Origin: Heterodera schachtii
Taxonomy: Eukaryota; Nematoda; Chromadorea; Rhabditida; Heteroderidae
Assembly: GCA_023374025.1 (NCBI GenBank)
Contig: SIJG01000065.1
Coordinates: 357,496-421,495, forward strand
Reading direction: 5' to 3'
Length of the DNA: 64,000 nucleotides
Part shown: piece after piece, positions 32,694-46,669 of the stretch
Numbering within the stretch: position 1 is the stretch's first letter
Layout of the letters: each line of letters starts with the position of its first letter
The notes under the pieces: model-generated
The model's database searches: none
The model's input: the letters and a program-made list of their open reading frames with translations, nothing else
Told to the model about the DNA's origin: nothing
Position numbers and translations under genes: made by a program

Positions 32694-35600
32694 TTGGTGG
32701 GTGGGTGGAAAATGCAGGGCGAGGACATTAATGAGAACTGATTTGTGAGAAATGGGCAATGACCCCCGTACGATTTACGAAATTGCCCCCCCCCCAACCT
32801 TGACCACCTATGGTTTCAAAATTAGTGGCGCTGAATGCCACGCCCTCCCTTTGGTCTCAATTCGCGTTTCCCTTCCCAAGGGTTCGCTAGGCCTTTCCTT
32901 TTCTACGCCTTGCGCGGGTTTTCCTTAGACCGACCTTATGGGCTCTACTCCCCCTCCTTAGCCAATGTCCGAAATGCCGCGCTCCCTCCCAGTTGGCCCC
33001 GTCTCTGTTGTCATTATTGCCCTGGGCCAAATCGGCCCAGAACGGCATCGCCGCCGGCCTTCGCGTAATTTCAGGCCCCAATACCAAACGATTCAGGCAC
33101 ATTTCAGGCTGTTGTGATTTTAAATGAGAACAAAATAATTTAGGCTCGAAATGGGAACAGATAAAAAGTGATAATTTGAGATTTAAACAGCCTTAAATAC
33201 GCACGGATGGGCTGAGGAGAGTTTGTTGTTGTTGTTTGTGTTTTGGTTGTCATATGTATGTGTCAGCTGTGTAAGGCACGGGGGAGGACCCCCCCCCCCC
33301 CTGGGGAAACTAACAAAATTATTGCAAAAGTGCCCTTGGAGAATTTTTGGGCCGAGAAATCGGCGAGCGCAGCGCTAAACAAACAAAATGTCCATCTGAT
33401 CAAAGAATTTGTCACCACGTAGTCAATCGAAGTCCCAAGAAAAGAGTTAACCACCCAAAAACTGAGGTCAATTTCCGTACAAAAAGGTGCGGATGAGAAT
33501 GAGAAGGGTTCACTGTGTCCCCCTCATTTTATGGACGATTTGATGAGAAAGGACGGGCCGCCCCCGGCCAAAAGTCACATTGGGCGAAGGTTTCTCCGCC
33601 CCTCCCCGCCCATCCATCGTCCGACATTTGTTGTTGTGTGGGCAGCGCATTTGCTCGCCCACTCGCCAGAGTTTTGCAACGAATGCAGAGGAAATTCACG
33701 TGCAAAGCATAGGAAACGCCAAAAGGGAAAAGGGCTAAAAAAAGTGGAGGACGGCGGAGAGGGGGGGGGGGGGGGGGAAGGCCCAATGCAAAGGCCAATG
33801 CTCCAACCAATCACAACAGCCCCGAAAACGGCGATCGATCAAGTAAAAATGTGTAGTGTTCGTTGAACAAAGGACCGACCTCTCTTAACTAATTGAGTTT
33901 TTTAAAGGCCACGTTATATTTTTGAAAATTTTCTAGATTTATCTTTGTTTAAAAAAAAATAAACAATTTGACCAAAGCTCAGTCAAGAATTTTCCAATGT
34001 TGTGAAAAAACTAAACTCGTTCTTTGTGTCCAAACAGTCAAATTTCCATTCCTTTGTTTTTTTTAAGAAATTCGATAATTTTAACTCGCCTCACCCTCGG
34101 ACAAAAATTGAACATGTGTTCAGAGGGTATTAAAAGAGATTGTCACAATGTGTTTTTGAGGGTGGGGCATTATCAATTATCAGGCGATGTCCGCGGGTGC
34201 CTTCCACTCAACCCACGTGACCCATTGTTATTATGGACAGAAATTCAATTAACACGAGCAAACCAATGAAAGAAGGGGAAGGTCGTCCGTCACACCTATT
34301 CGCCCGTCATAGTTTTGAGCGAATTTTGCAATATCCCCGGTAGTTAAATTCGTGTCAATTTGGATCGGCTATTTTTGCGTAGGATTTTTGGTGCCGAGGC
34401 GTCGATAAATTTCAAAAAATCATTTATATTTGGTTCAAAACATTTGAACAACCTGTCAAAATTTACCAAGATTTGGTAGGACTAAGTTTTGAGGCCCTAG
34501 CCTGACCATCAAATGCAGGCCTTGTGGGGATTCCAACTCTCGGCATTTTACATTTTGGGGTCTTTCGTCAGCGGTGACAAAAAATGAAAACAATAAATTT
34601 TTATTTTTATTGGGATTTTCAAAAAGGCAAACGACAATGGCCATCCCATAAAACCGGGCCAAAGTGAACCGACCCGGTTAAATTAATATTAAATACTTAA
34701 AAATAAAAAACCATGCACATATAGCTGCCCGACTAAATGGCTACTCTACTACTGTATCGTCACTGGGATTTTGCTTAATTAACCGATGAATCTGTTGTTC
34801 TGCTGCTTTTTAGTTAAAAATAACACTCACAATTTAAAATGGATGATAAAAAACGCACGTGAAGTGAAAGTGGTCCTTTCCACTGTGTGTTTACAATTTG
34901 TTATTGGAAAAGCGGGAAACAATGGAGTGGGCAGCTGAGTGAGTGAGTGAATGAGGGTGGAGAGAGGGAAATCATAAGATAAAACCCAACCCAAAAGTGG
35001 CGAGAGTCTCGACGCATTCAATTGAAAGTCGAAAACAGTAAGTGCAACGGACAATGATCCGTTCAAAGGAAGGAAAATTCAGTTAAATACGAACAAAACA
35101 AAATGTGAGAATTTTGGGGGGCTGAAAACGGACAGACGGACGATGTTTTTGTGTTTTAACTACGGCCGATTTTCTCCGTTTTTCATTTAATTCCTCACGT
35201 AAATCCGATTTGACAAATACTCTCCCTAATCACCAATTATTATCTGATGCTGAAACCAAACCAAAACATTCAAATAATAAGTAATGGGCCATTTAGTTAT
35301 AATTACTATGCAATTGGTTGGAAAAGTGCGCTGCGTTTACAGAATTTATTTCCTTCCAAAAAGTCCGTCCAATCGACGAATTCATAAAAAAATAACAACT
35401 GTCGATGTTTGGGTGTGCGGCGATTGCCCCCCCCCCCCCGAGGGAAAGTGAGGCACGTGAACATCAGATGAAACAGCACAAAAGGGTAAATGGGGGAAGA
35501 AGCTAAAAGAGCACACATTCACCCATCTCATCCACATATGATTATGAGGGTGGGAAGAAAATGAAAAGGGGAGGACGAAAAAACACACATATTCTGTGAA

Positions 35601-35860
35601 GGGAAGAGTGGAAAAGATGGGAAGAGAAAGTGCAATGAGAATACAACAGAGAGAGAAAGAGAGAGAGAGAGAGGCGGGGAAGAGAGAGAGGGAGAGGGAG
35701 GGAGGGAGGAAAAGAGAGAGGGAAGGGAGAGCGGGGGAGAGAGAGAGAGGAACGAAAGAAAAAGAGGGAGGAAGTGAGAAGGGCGAAAGAGGTAGACAGA
35801 GAGAGAGAGAGAGGGCGACGAAAGAAAGAGAGAGAGAGATGGAAGAGAGAGGAGGGAGTG

Positions 35861-35913
<53 letters not shown>

Positions 35914-36437
35914 GCTGATTTAAAACGCCAAAACGTGATATATTTTCTCGCCAATTAAAAAAATGCCCGAATTTTGGTAATTTACAATCCCCGTACCATT
36001 CACTTCCAATGATCAAAGTAAGTTTCTTTTAGTTCGTCCAATTAATTGTCAGTCCCTTTTCTTTTTCCGTGCCGTTCCGTTCCCTTTTTTCGGTGAATCC
36101 CTTCATTTATCCCCAACTTTTGTTCTATTTCATCTTAATTCAAAGAGTTACCATGTCAACCAATGGAAAGTTTGTCGTCCCGTAAATATTATCGTTGTGT
36201 CGGCAAACTGCTAAGACGAAGAATTGCCGACTGCAAATGCCATCGCTGAAACGACAGGTGACAATGTGAGGAGACAATGGCACAATTTCAACATTAGCAA
36301 TTATTGAAGAGAATCATTTCAATTTCATCGCAAATTCTTCAATTTTATTAATTCATTACGCGCCGAAAGTATTGCACCAAAAAAATTATTTGAAAATACA
36401 TAAGTAAACAAATTGAAAAATTAACATTAATCCTACG
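32694..36437. other. Intergenic region with microsatellites
   Basis: No supported gene in 3.7 kb. C- or G-homopolymers occur near 33290, 33765 and 35430, and a GA-rich microsatellite spans about 35640-35920. Long Ser/Leu ORFs at 35382-36016 are the complement of that repeat. Presumably upstream DNA of the copper transporter gene. Confidence 0.55.
35640..35920 (+). repeat. GA microsatellite
   Basis: Dense GAGAGA tract with GGGA interruptions over about 280 bp. Confidence 0.85.
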
Positions 36438-37185
36438 ATGAACGGTGGTTACGGCTTTGGCGGATACGGTAATGGGATGATGCCGATGGGTTACGGTAAT
36501 GGTGCCTTCTCTTATGGCATGTCATCGCCTTTTGTGCACTTTGACACGGACGAATACATTCTGTTCGATTTTTGGCATCCCTTCTCATCGTTGGGTAAAT
36601 GAATTTCCGATTTTGGCATTTTCTCACAGAATCCTTTTGGCTTTGATCAGATTCCATTCATTTGATTTCCTTTCAAATTGCTCCTTTCCCTGCTAATAGT
36701 TCTGTCCAATTTGTCAGGAATGGCATTTTCGTGTTTGTGCGTTTTTGTTGTTGCCGCTGGCTTTGAAGCAATCCGATGGTTTCGTCAAATTTTCGGAAAG
36801 CGAACAGAATTGGTGATGCCTAGCGATCAGACGCAAAACAACGGCACTTTGCCCTCGGGAAACAATTCACTTCTGGCACTCAGCAACATGAAGTAAAATA
36901 ACGGGCACAACCAAAGTCTCCGATAGGATGAATAGTTTTGATTTCGTCTCTTTTTTCTTTTGCCTATTTTGCCGTGCCATTCTTTTTTCGGCTTTCCTTA
37001 GGCTTCGCTTTCGTCCCACTGCCTTTGATGTGCTGTTGTACGCTGTTCAGCTTCTGATCGGCTACATTTTGATGATCATTGTCATGACGTTGAACGGATG
37101 GCTGATTTTGTCCGTCCTTTTGGGCCATATTTTGGCCAAATTGCTTTTGGGTTTACTCACTTCGGACTCAGTGCTGAACAATTGA
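36438..37185 (+). CDS. CTR-type high-affinity copper transporter (171 aa)
   Basis: SLC31/CTR proteins form trimers that import Cu(I) across the plasma or endolysosomal membrane. Exons 36438-36594, 36718-36892 and 37002-37185 sum to 172 codons. The N-terminus is Gly/Tyr/Met-rich (GNGMMPMGYGNG), followed by FHFD-like FVHFDTDEYILFDFWHP. Three membrane segments follow: MAFSCLCVFVVAAGFEAIRW, VLLYAVQLLIGYILMIIVM (containing the M-x3-M copper-path motif MIIVM) and the LILSVLLGHILAKLLLGLL helix. The final GxxxG motif of typical CTRs is not clear. The small size and three-exon layout fit the family. Confidence 0.87.
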
Positions 37186-37837
37186 AAGGGCACCGAAGCA
37201 GAAGCAGTTGGAAAAGCCAAAGTGATTTAAATTCATTTGAACAAAAAATGGAAAAGTTTTAATTATTTATTAATAAAATGCAATTGAAAAATTATAAATT
37301 CATTTTTGAGAAACCAAAAAATTGACAAATTTTGCAAGAGAACAAAATCAAAAAATGAGAAGGCAAAGAAAGGTAACAAAAACTATCATTGATAAATTAG
37401 GCATTCCCTTTTTAGGCAAATGCCAAAAATTTCTACGCATTTAATACGCTCAGATAAGCCGAAAAGGCGTTTTCCGCTTGATTTGTGGTGTCTATTATAA
37501 CGCCAATTTTTTTTTTTTGGCTATTTCGGGGTTTTTGTGCTTAATGCCAAGGTGCCTATTTTTGTGCCCATTTCACCATTTTGGCGCTTATTTTTAGGAT
37601 TTTCGAGAAAATCTTTTACAAAACCGCAAAAAATGAAAAATATACCCCTAAGAAATAACCCGAAAAAATTTCATGAAAATACACCCATAAGAATTGAAAA
37701 AAAAATTCTTAAAAATTGATTTCCTAAATAATATTTTTATTGATAAAAATTTTTGGGTTAAAAATTGTCCTTATTAGAAAAATTAAACTATTTAATAATT
37801 TCATTTACAATTGGAATATATGTAACAAAACCCTACC

Positions 37838-38030
37838 CCCAATGTCTCTCCTTTCCCCCCTCTCTTTCCCCTACACCCAAAGTCTCCCCTCTTTTCCCCT
37901 ACCCCCAATGTCTCTCCTTTTCCCCCTCTCTTTCCCCTACCCCCAAAGTCTCCCCTCTTTTCCCCTACCCCCAATGTCTCTCCTTTTCCCCCTCTCTTTC
38001 CCCTACCCCCAAAGTCTCTCCTTTGCTCTC
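37838..38030 (+). repeat. Pyrimidine minisatellite, ~65-70 bp unit
   Basis: Three tandem copies of a unit containing CCCCTACCCCCAATGTCTC and CCCAAAGTCTCCCCTCTTTT. Confidence 0.85.
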
Positions 38031-38449
38031 ATTCCCTATGCCCAGTCCCTACTCCCTTTACCCCCTTCCCATGCCCTTGCCAATGTCTTCCTCCTTCCCA
38101 TCCTCTCCTTAAAAATGCTCCTTTCAAGGCCGCGTAGCGATATCGGCTCCGTCCGATCTCCAGCAGAAGGCGAAGCACAAAAATGCTGCATGGAATGGAC
38201 GGGGATTATCCAACAGAGAGACGGGCACAGAAACCGGCTCAACCCCCGCGGGGGAAAGGACCGAAAGACTGCGCCGCCCCCGCGTCAATCTTTCACAAAC
38301 ACACAAAAAAAGAGCACTTTCTCCGCTTTACAAACAAGGTGGCCTTATCAGTTTTTACGAATTGCTTTTTCTAATATCAATTAATAAATAGCGAACGGAA
38401 GTTTTTATTTTTAACATAGACGAAAAAATTTTGAAAATGCTTGCTTGCC

Positions 38450-39050
38450 CCTCCCCCCCAAGACACTTCTCTCTCTCTCATCTATCCCTCCCTCCACCCT
38501 TCATCCCTCTTCCCTTTCTCTTTTTTTCCCCCTCCTCTCCCTCTCCTCCTCCTCGCACCCACCGCACCCTCTCTTCTCTCCGCCCCCCTCTCCCCTCTCT
38601 CTCCCCTCTCCATTCCCCTCTCTTGCCCCACACCCCCCCTCTCTTTTGCCACCTCTCCTCTCTCTCTCTCCATTCTGCCCCCACCGCACCCTCTCCTCTG
38701 CCCCCCCCACCTCTCCCTCTCTCTCTCCCCCTCTCCATTCCCCTCTCTTGCCCCACACCCCTCCCCCTCTCGCTCTCTGCCCTCCCTCCCTCTCTTTCTC
38801 CCTCCTTCTCTCCCTCCCTCCCTCTCTTTCTCCCTCCTTCTCTCCCACCCCTCCCTCTCTTTCTCCCTCCTTCTCTCCCACCCCTCCCTCTCTCTCTCTC
38901 CCTCCCTCCCACTCTCACTCCCTCTCTCTTTCTCTCTCTTTTTCCTCCACCCTCCTCTCTCTCTCTCCTTCCCCTACCCTCTCTCCCTATCTCTCTATTC
39001 AACTTTCTTTCTACTCTTCTCTCTCTCTCTTCTCTTCCGCCCTCTTCCCT
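38450..39050 (+). repeat. Pyrimidine-rich block (CT repeats)
   Basis: Six hundred bases of almost pure C/T with short repeated units (CTCCCTCCCTCTCTTTCTC and similar). It is open in all plus frames and therefore gives false long ORFs. Confidence 0.85.
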
Positions 39051-42000
39051 GATGCTTAAGCTTTCCGATCGCCGATCGCGCAATCCAATCCTCGCAAATG
39101 CACTCCAAATCCGACCAAATTAGCCGTTCTCCACTCCAAATAATCCACTTTCGGGCAGCCATCCATGCATTCGCAGCCTAATTCTCTGCAGGAAAAGCAC
39201 CCTTTGGGCTCCGACTGATTAATCCGCCGTGCAAATTAGCCCGATCTGAACAGAGCGCGCGCATTTGCTTTTTTCATTGTCCTAAGCTAATTTTGCGTTT
39301 GATCAGTTATCTAAAAAGACTGCTTTAACATTTTGACACTTAAAGCCAAAAAAAAAGACTCATCTTCTGATCGAATTTCTGTTTGATCAGTTGTTTTCCT
39401 TATCACTTTGATTTCCCTCTTAATTACCGTATAAATCCAATTTTGTTACAGTGTTTTTCACTTTGTCACTGCCGCCCATTTCTCTTCCTGAGAAAGTGAC
39501 TCAAAAAGCGTCCATTAAAATGGCCATTTAATTAATCATTTCTTTCGGGGGAAATGCGGGAAAACGAAAGAAAAAGTGAGGGGGAGGGAGAGAAAAGTGA
39601 TTGATTTATTGAAACGCTTAACAAATGGACGGACACGCATTGTATTTGAACCAACAAAGGGACAATTAATTCTCTTTCATTTGGTGCCGCCGAAAATTCC
39701 CAAAAGGTCACCCATAATTAATGAGTTCTCTCCCCATTAATGAATTCCCTCCCCCCCCCCCCCCTCGAGTAAATTTTGCGTAAAATTGGCCCTGGGAAAT
39801 CTTTCTGAGAAATTTGACGGACGAAAACTGCTGGAACCGTCGGGGAACAACAGCAGCAGTGGCTATGCCCCTGCTGATGATGAGAACAAACAATTGTTTT
39901 TGCGCAAACAAAAGGTCCATCGCTCCCTCCGACCGACGCGCCATTTGTCATTCATTCACTCCACGCGCGGGAAAAACGTAAAACATCGTAAAATATCCCA
40001 CCCAAAAAGGCCCATCCGACTTCCGCTGATTGTCAGTCACTTTGCTTCTGAAAAAGGCACCTATTTTTACAAGGAATTTCAAAGGACAAAAGGGGAAAAA
40101 AGCCAAAAAAGAATTGTTAATTTTAAGAGATAATTAATCAAAATTTATTAATCTTCAGGTTTATGTAGGCACTAATTCTTGGTTATTTAAATTTCGCGTG
40201 GGGGGGGGCAACGCCCCCCCCCCCCCCCCCCCCCCCCTCTGATGGATAACAATTCCATCTCATTCTGTTGAATTTATCTTCAATAAGATTTAAGATTTTT
40301 TAAAATTGAATATCCATAAAAAATATGATTTTATTTTTTTCGTTTCCCAATGAATGCAATTGTCCCCCCCCCCCCCTCCCTTTGCTTTTCCCCTCACCGA
40401 TGTCTCTCCTCCGAAATTTGTTTCTCATTTTTATTCAACAAAACCATCCACGAATTGTAAAAAGCAATTAAAACTGTTAAAAAGAAAAGAGAAATCACCG
40501 ATCGCGGGGAAAGGGCGGGCGAATCAAACAGAAAAATTCGCAATGGATGAATTTTCTCATTTGTAGTAAAACATTGGGAAAGGCTTTTTCCCGCCGATAG
40601 TCGACCGACGCTCGGCTAAACTTTCGGTCACTTCGCATAATTCGCTTCTCCGCGTTTTCCTTTTTATTTGTCCTTCTCATCGGTCCGATCGCTGCTTCTC
40701 GTTTCTCGTGTTTTGATGTGCGCAAAAAATGGTGAATCACTTTACAACCCAAAGGCATTTCGCCGCCAATCCGTCGCTTTTCTTTTGAGCATTTTTAGCC
40801 CCCCCCCCCCCGGCTAACCCAAAAGAATGCTTTTTCTGTTTTGGTTAAACAATCCCATCCCATTAATGAGTTTAAAGAGTTTCAGAATAATTCCACTTTC
40901 CAAATTATTGGACATATTTCTGAAGAAAGGCATTTTGACGACAGAAGTGACGAGCGATGGCGCCATTCATTTCGCAAATGGTCAGTGAAACGAACGGGGA
41001 AAAGTCTCAATTTCATTGGGTAAACAAAGGGCAGCAGAACTGGCGGATAAAAAGAATGTGAACCATTGAAAAAAAGAAGGGGGGGGGAAATCGAAGAAAA
41101 CATCGACGGAGTGAGTGATTTAAAAAAAAAGTTTCCCTGGGAGCAATTAATCGCTGTGAATTTCATTCGCTAATTGGCTTCCTTTCCATTACCCCCCCCC
41201 CCCCCCCCTCTGTCCCTCATCAATTAATGTCAGATCACTTTCCCCCACCGCAAATGTCAAAATCCATGCATCTCAGTAGAAGGTCCGTACATTTTTGTCC
41301 ATCTTTTTTCTTTAATTTTAATTTTCCGGTTAAAACCCTTTCATATAAAAGGGATAAATTTCGGCTTTGTTTTCTCATATTATAATATTTTTTTCTTAAT
41401 GTCGGTATTTGCTCTTTTCTTTTTTACCAATTCCCGAGACTTAAAGCTTTCGTTTGATGCCAAGAATATTGGCAATTAATAAGTAAGAAAAAATTTATGG
41501 CCTAAGAAAATGGGATGATCATTTGATTGGGCGGTAAACCGAAGTTGATCTGAAATTTCTTCCAGCGAGTTTTATCCTCGTATTAACCCACTTTCTTTTG
41601 TTTTTTAACTCGGATTTTCTCCCAACCATCCGCTTGACCATTCCCCTTAAGCCCTCTCCCATTTATCCTCCGCATTTCCCCCCCCCCCCCCTCTCTCCCC
41701 CCGTGTCCCCCCACCTGCGCAGCGATTTCGCTCAATGCTTCGCCATCGATGGGTGCCTAAGTGAGGGGAAGGCGAGCAACAGCGGGAGGGAATGGACATT
41801 TCTCACTTCCTTCCGTCCGTCTATCCCCCGAGGGGTCACTCGTCCACCAAAAATCCATAATTTTCCTCGCTTCGAAAGGATATAATGATGATGACGATGC
41901 GTCATATTTCCTCATAGCAACATAACAACACGCTTCGAATTTTTTATGGTGACAGGCGGAGCAGTGAGCGGGAGGGGGGAAGGGGCGGGAGGGGGAGGGA

Positions 42001-42909
42001 GGGATGAGAGGGGTGACGCGTCCCGCCGCCCGTTTAATTCATAAAACATTTAAAGGTACATACACCCAAACAATCACTGTAAACTTTATCAAATGCTTTT
42101 CACAGAAGATTCCCTGCTTTTCTTCCTTCCCTCCTCTTTGTTTTTGCTTTGCTTTATTATTGGGTCCCATTCCTCCCTTCCTTTCCCTTCCCCCCCCCCC
42201 CCCCCCCCCGATGCTTCTCAAATTCGCTAATGCCCCTCAAAGTCCGTCACACTTTCGCCTCCCCAAAAAGGTTCTGCGGCGAACCTGTCTGCTGCTGCTT
42301 CTGTCAGTCAATGCTTTTTCTGTGGAATTTCGCTTTTTGCGAGTGAAAATAAAAAACATTTAAATGCTTCTCCTTTCTTCTTCTGTTTCGTCCCATTAAT
42401 TTCCCATTTCGTCCCTAACTTTTGGTGTTTTATTTTCTTATTATTTGCCAAATTTCCGTCCCTTTGGCATTTTTTAATTTTCCCTTCTAAAAATTTCTCT
42501 TCTGTTACCCCCCCCCCCTTCATTTTTCAAAATTTCTTCTCGTTGGTCCAAAATCTGAAGGGCTTTCGCGGGATTTCTCACCGGTGGCGAAGGAGTGACC
42601 CTTCGGCGGGCGAATTGCCCACTCAAATCGCAATTCACAAGCAAATCCAAAAGAGTGGTCACTTACTGCAGCTGATCAGCCAGCATCTGTGGAGAAAACA
42701 AATTATTACTATAATAAATGCGAAATAATCAGAACAACGAATGACAAAATAATCACTTAATAATTACAGTGATAATTCGGAAGAATTTAAATTAATTTTA
42801 ATTAAATTTATTAATTTTAATTGATTTTTTCATTGATGCCTTTTACGCTCTCCTATTTTATTTTTGTTTTTCCAATTGGAATTTCCATTTTGACTTTTGA
42901 TTCCGTCAG

Positions 42910-45900
42910 ATGTCCAAGGAGTTGTGCTATCGCTGTGGTAAGCCCGTCTATCCGACGGATAAAGTGGGCCCATTGAAGGACGGGGCCTTCTTCCACCAGG
43001 GATGCTTCAAGTGGTAGGGAGCAAAGTGAGCCAATTAGCAGCATCAAAACGTTCAGTTATTTGTGTGGCACGCGTCTCGCCTTGAAAACGTACTGCAACA
43101 ACAGAAAGTGGGGATAGATTAAAAGATTTATTAATCTTCTGATCAATAATAGTCAATTAATTAACAACACATGCCCAATTAACTTGCAAATTGTGCTTTC
43201 CGCAGGGCAAACGACGACCGCGAAGTGTACTGTCGCAACCACGTGCCAAACGCGACACCGCACGACCCCACGCTGCCGTTGCCGCCTTCCCCGTCAAACG
43301 GAGTCGAACCCAACGCGTGTCACCAACAGCAGCAGATGCGGCGCCATCGGCACAACGCGGACGCGGGACTCCATGACATGAAAATTGCGGTAAATTTTGA
43401 AAATTGGAAGACGAAGCAATGCTTTAATGTTTGATTAATTAATAATATTTTTAATTAAATTTAATACAAATTGAATTTAAATATATGCCATTTAAATCAT
43501 ATGAAAATTTGAATGGTTAAGCACGCAATGAAAGTGACGCAAGCAGTTAAACCGTATCCGAAGATCAAACACGGAGGAGCCAAATACATTGTGGACTACG
43601 ACACACAGACGCGGCTGGAACTGCTGCATCGGCAGGACGAGGACAAACTGTACCAAGAATTTGATGAACACCGCCAAAAGGTGGTGGAATACGGAAAACA
43701 GAGGGAGAGAAAAAAGAGGACAAATTGGAAATTTGGAAAATTTTAAGGAAATCCAACAGTTTGAAGAGGAGACGCGCGAAGAGTGGGAAAAGGCATTGGC
43801 CGAATTCGCACGTCGCTACGAACAAAGGCACGCCACGGCCCGGGAGAAGGAACAGCTGCTGCACGACTTGACACTGCGCAAAGAGCGGAAACTCGAAGTC
43901 AAACGGAAGAACCACACACTTTGATTTGTTTTTTAATATTTTTGATTTAAAGACAATCACTTCGAAACGGAAAGAGCGCGAAAGAATGCGAACGGCGGAA
44001 TTGGTGGACCAACAAGCCAAAGAGATGGTGAGACGGACTTTGGCATGCCATCCCACCCTCAAATTGGCTGAATGGCCCACCCATCGACGGGGGATACCGT
44101 AGCCAACGAAAAGAAAAATGCCAAAACTAAACAAATTAATGGAGAAAGTCGTCTTAAAATGCTTTCCTTTTCAAATGGAACTGTTCCGACAAGCGCGATC
44201 ACAGCACCAAAATCAACAGCAGCAGAAAGAGCAAAGGGAATGCGACGTGGAGGAGACGACCAGCAGCTGTTCTGGTGCGTAAGCCATCGAATTGCCCTTC
44301 GAATGTCCAATTCAGGCGGAATGCCCTCCTACCCGTCCACCCCTCCCCCGCCAATGCCGCCCTCGTGCAGCAAAAGGTGGGCACTCCGAAGCATTCCCAC
44401 TAAGTGCCGACTTTTGCACATAGGCACATTTACACGGACACGGTTGTATTTCAACAAATCGACCAAGTGGCGGTCAGTGTGGCCAACCAGGACGTGCACA
44501 GTTTCACTGAGCTGATCAGAACTCTGATCGCCGGTGCCCGTTGCGACGTTGACAAAGCACGCGCAATTTACCGATGGATCACCGTCAAGAATTTAAATGT
44601 GATGAACTTTGACAACGATTTGGACAACGAGTGAGTTGATTTCGTCTGTCTGACCCAATCAAAATGTTAGTGTTTGAATTTAAATTTAATCGTTACAGTA
44701 CCCCAATGGGACTATTGAGAGGCATCAAATACGGTACCGAAAGTTACCACGTGTTGTTCAAACGGCTGTGCAGTTACGCCGGCCTCCACTGTGTGGTGAT
44801 TAAGGGCTTCAGCAAATCCGCCGGATATCAGCCCGGACTTGGCTTCGACGACAGCCGCTTCAGAAACACATGGAACGCGGTGAGCTAATTGAGACAATTA
44901 AGAACAGAGTTGGCCATCCGCCAGCAATTTGCTGATCATTTAAGGTTTTTTTGGACGGTTCTTGGCGATTTGTGCAATGCAATTGGGGCGCAAGACATTT
45001 GGTGAACGCCAAAGAAAATGCCGGAGGCAAAAGATCAATGACGGCACAAAACGGACACGAAAAAGACGGCAACGGAGCAGTGGGCAGTAATTTGCGATAT
45101 GAATACGACGACCATTACTTCATGACCGACCCGGAAGAGATGATCTACGAATTCTTCCCGGATGAGTCCCAATGGCAACTGTAAGCAAAGAAAACTTTGG
45201 CATTGGCCGGAGTGAATCCGTTCGTTCTGTTTTTGGCACTGTTTCGTTCTTCTCCGCTGCCTGTCCTCCTCACGATCCCACCCTTTTTTCTTAGCCTTCC
45301 GCGGCCCGTCTCTCTGAAGCAATTCGAACAGTTTCCATTCGTCCGTTCGCTGTTCTTCCGCTACGGCCTCCGCTTCAGTGACCCGCGGTTGTCAGCGGTT
45401 GTCCGCGCGGACAAAACGGGCGCAGTGTCAATTGCCATCGCTTTGGGTGCCGAGGCAATGGACTCGCTGATTTTCCATTACAATTTGCGTTCCTTTGACA
45501 CCGAAGACGCCGAATTGGACGGGGGACTCAGTCTGAAGAGGTGGGCAAGATGAGAAGCCCTTGTGGTTATCGTCGTAAATTACACAAGTGCCGTGTTGAG
45601 GTTCGTGATGCAATCGTCGCTGGACGACTCCGTCGTTTTCCGCGTCCACGTGCCCACCACGCGGCCCCTTCTGCTGGACATTTTTGCCAATTGCGTTTCG
45701 TCAGAGCATTACCTTACCGGACAGCCGATTAAGTTCAAAAGTGTTTGCAAGTTCAAGGTGCTGCTGGTGTTGGACAATGTCCGTCCGTTCTGTCGGCTGT
45801 ACGCGTTGCGTTGTTCAGATTGAGTGCGACTCTCTTCGGCATATTATGGTGCCTTTGCCCGAGTGCGCCAGCGGCGAGTGGGGCCCCTCAAAGGCTTTCC

Positions 45901-46322
45901 GACTGTTTGGGCTCGTCCCGCGCACGCACGAAGAGCCGATTATCAACTGTGACCAATATTGCGAAATCCGTTTCAAGTTTTCGGCATTTTTTTTGCGCAA
46001 AAAAACGGCGATTTTCAGAGTGACAAAGCCACTGACTGAAATGGTGGCAAATCTTCATCGGAATGGGATGGAAAGTCGGCACTTGCAAAAGTGCGTGCAC
46101 TGTTCGCTGGACGACGAAGAAGTGGTGATCGAATTGGCATTTCCGGACGAAGGCCAATACGGACTGGACATTTACACGAGGTGAACTCAATCGAACTCTC
46201 ACAAAACAAACGGATAATCACCACCCAATCGCCACAGGGACGCACACCAAAGGAATGGAACAAACGGTCGACAAATGTTGACACATTGCTGTAAATATCT
46301 GATCAACGCACGTGTCGACTAA
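42910..46322 (+). CDS. ltd-1: LIM and transglutaminase-like protein, LTD-1/hillarin family (795 aa)
   Basis: A cytoskeletal or cell-junction protein of the kyphoscoliosis-peptidase/hillarin family. Sixteen exons, from 42910-43013 to 46238-46322, sum to exactly 796 codons with every phase matching. Residues 1-70 form one LIM domain (CYRCGKPVYPTDKVG, then HQGCFKCYLCGTRL, and CRNHVP). A charged coiled-coil stretch follows (RLELLHRQDEDKLYQEFDEH to EKEQLLHDLTLRKERKLE). Then comes a Pro-rich linker and the transglutaminase-like core (KARAIYRWITVKNLNVM, RLCSYAGLHCVVIKGFSKSA, TWNAVFLDGSWRFVQCNWGA), and a long C-terminal domain ending CKYLINARVD. In active transglutaminase-like enzymes a Cys precedes a Tyr (GxCxxY). 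Here the place reads GTESYH, so catalysis is doubtful. The ATG directly follows a TTCCGTCAG acceptor, which may be a trans-splice or 5'UTR splice site. Confidence 0.93.
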
Positions 46323-46669
46323 CCTCAGCAGAAAGGACAGAGAAAGAGAGAGACAAAAAATAGGAGAGAGAGGGAGAGGGAGGAGACATTCAAGGGATCA
46401 GAGAGAAAAGAGAGACAACGGAGACAGAGAGTGAATCTGGATATGTTCGAATGTATAATTTACAGACACACAAATGCTTTTTTATTCTCTTTGACCTCGC
46501 CAAAATACAGTACATAGTCAAGAACAACGGACAGAACAACTTTATGAAATACGAAAATAATTCAAAAAATCGATGTTTAGGTGAAAGTGCTAACTCAATT
46601 CGTCAATTCTTAATCCAAATCGTTGTTTTAAATTGTTTATTTCCAAATTACGTATTATGTAATGTCATG
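46323..46669. other. Convergent 3' region between LTD-1 and CWC27
   Basis: AT-rich, with a GA-rich stretch near 46340-46430. No feature recognised. Confidence 0.4.

Larger units (their letters stand above)
37186..42909. other. Long low-complexity intergenic region
   Basis: I find no supported gene in 5.7 kb. It contains a CT minisatellite at 37838-38030, a 600-bp pyrimidine block at 38450-39050, and C-homopolymers near 39755, 40215, 40365, 40800, 41195, 41685 and 42195. Unconnected ORFs such as 39786-40133 (+) and 40495-40758 (-) show no domain. Confidence 0.6.

Noticed and set aside
38431..39123. Overlapping 200-230 codon ORFs in three frames
   Set aside because: A CT-only block has no stop codons on this strand. 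No protein signal.
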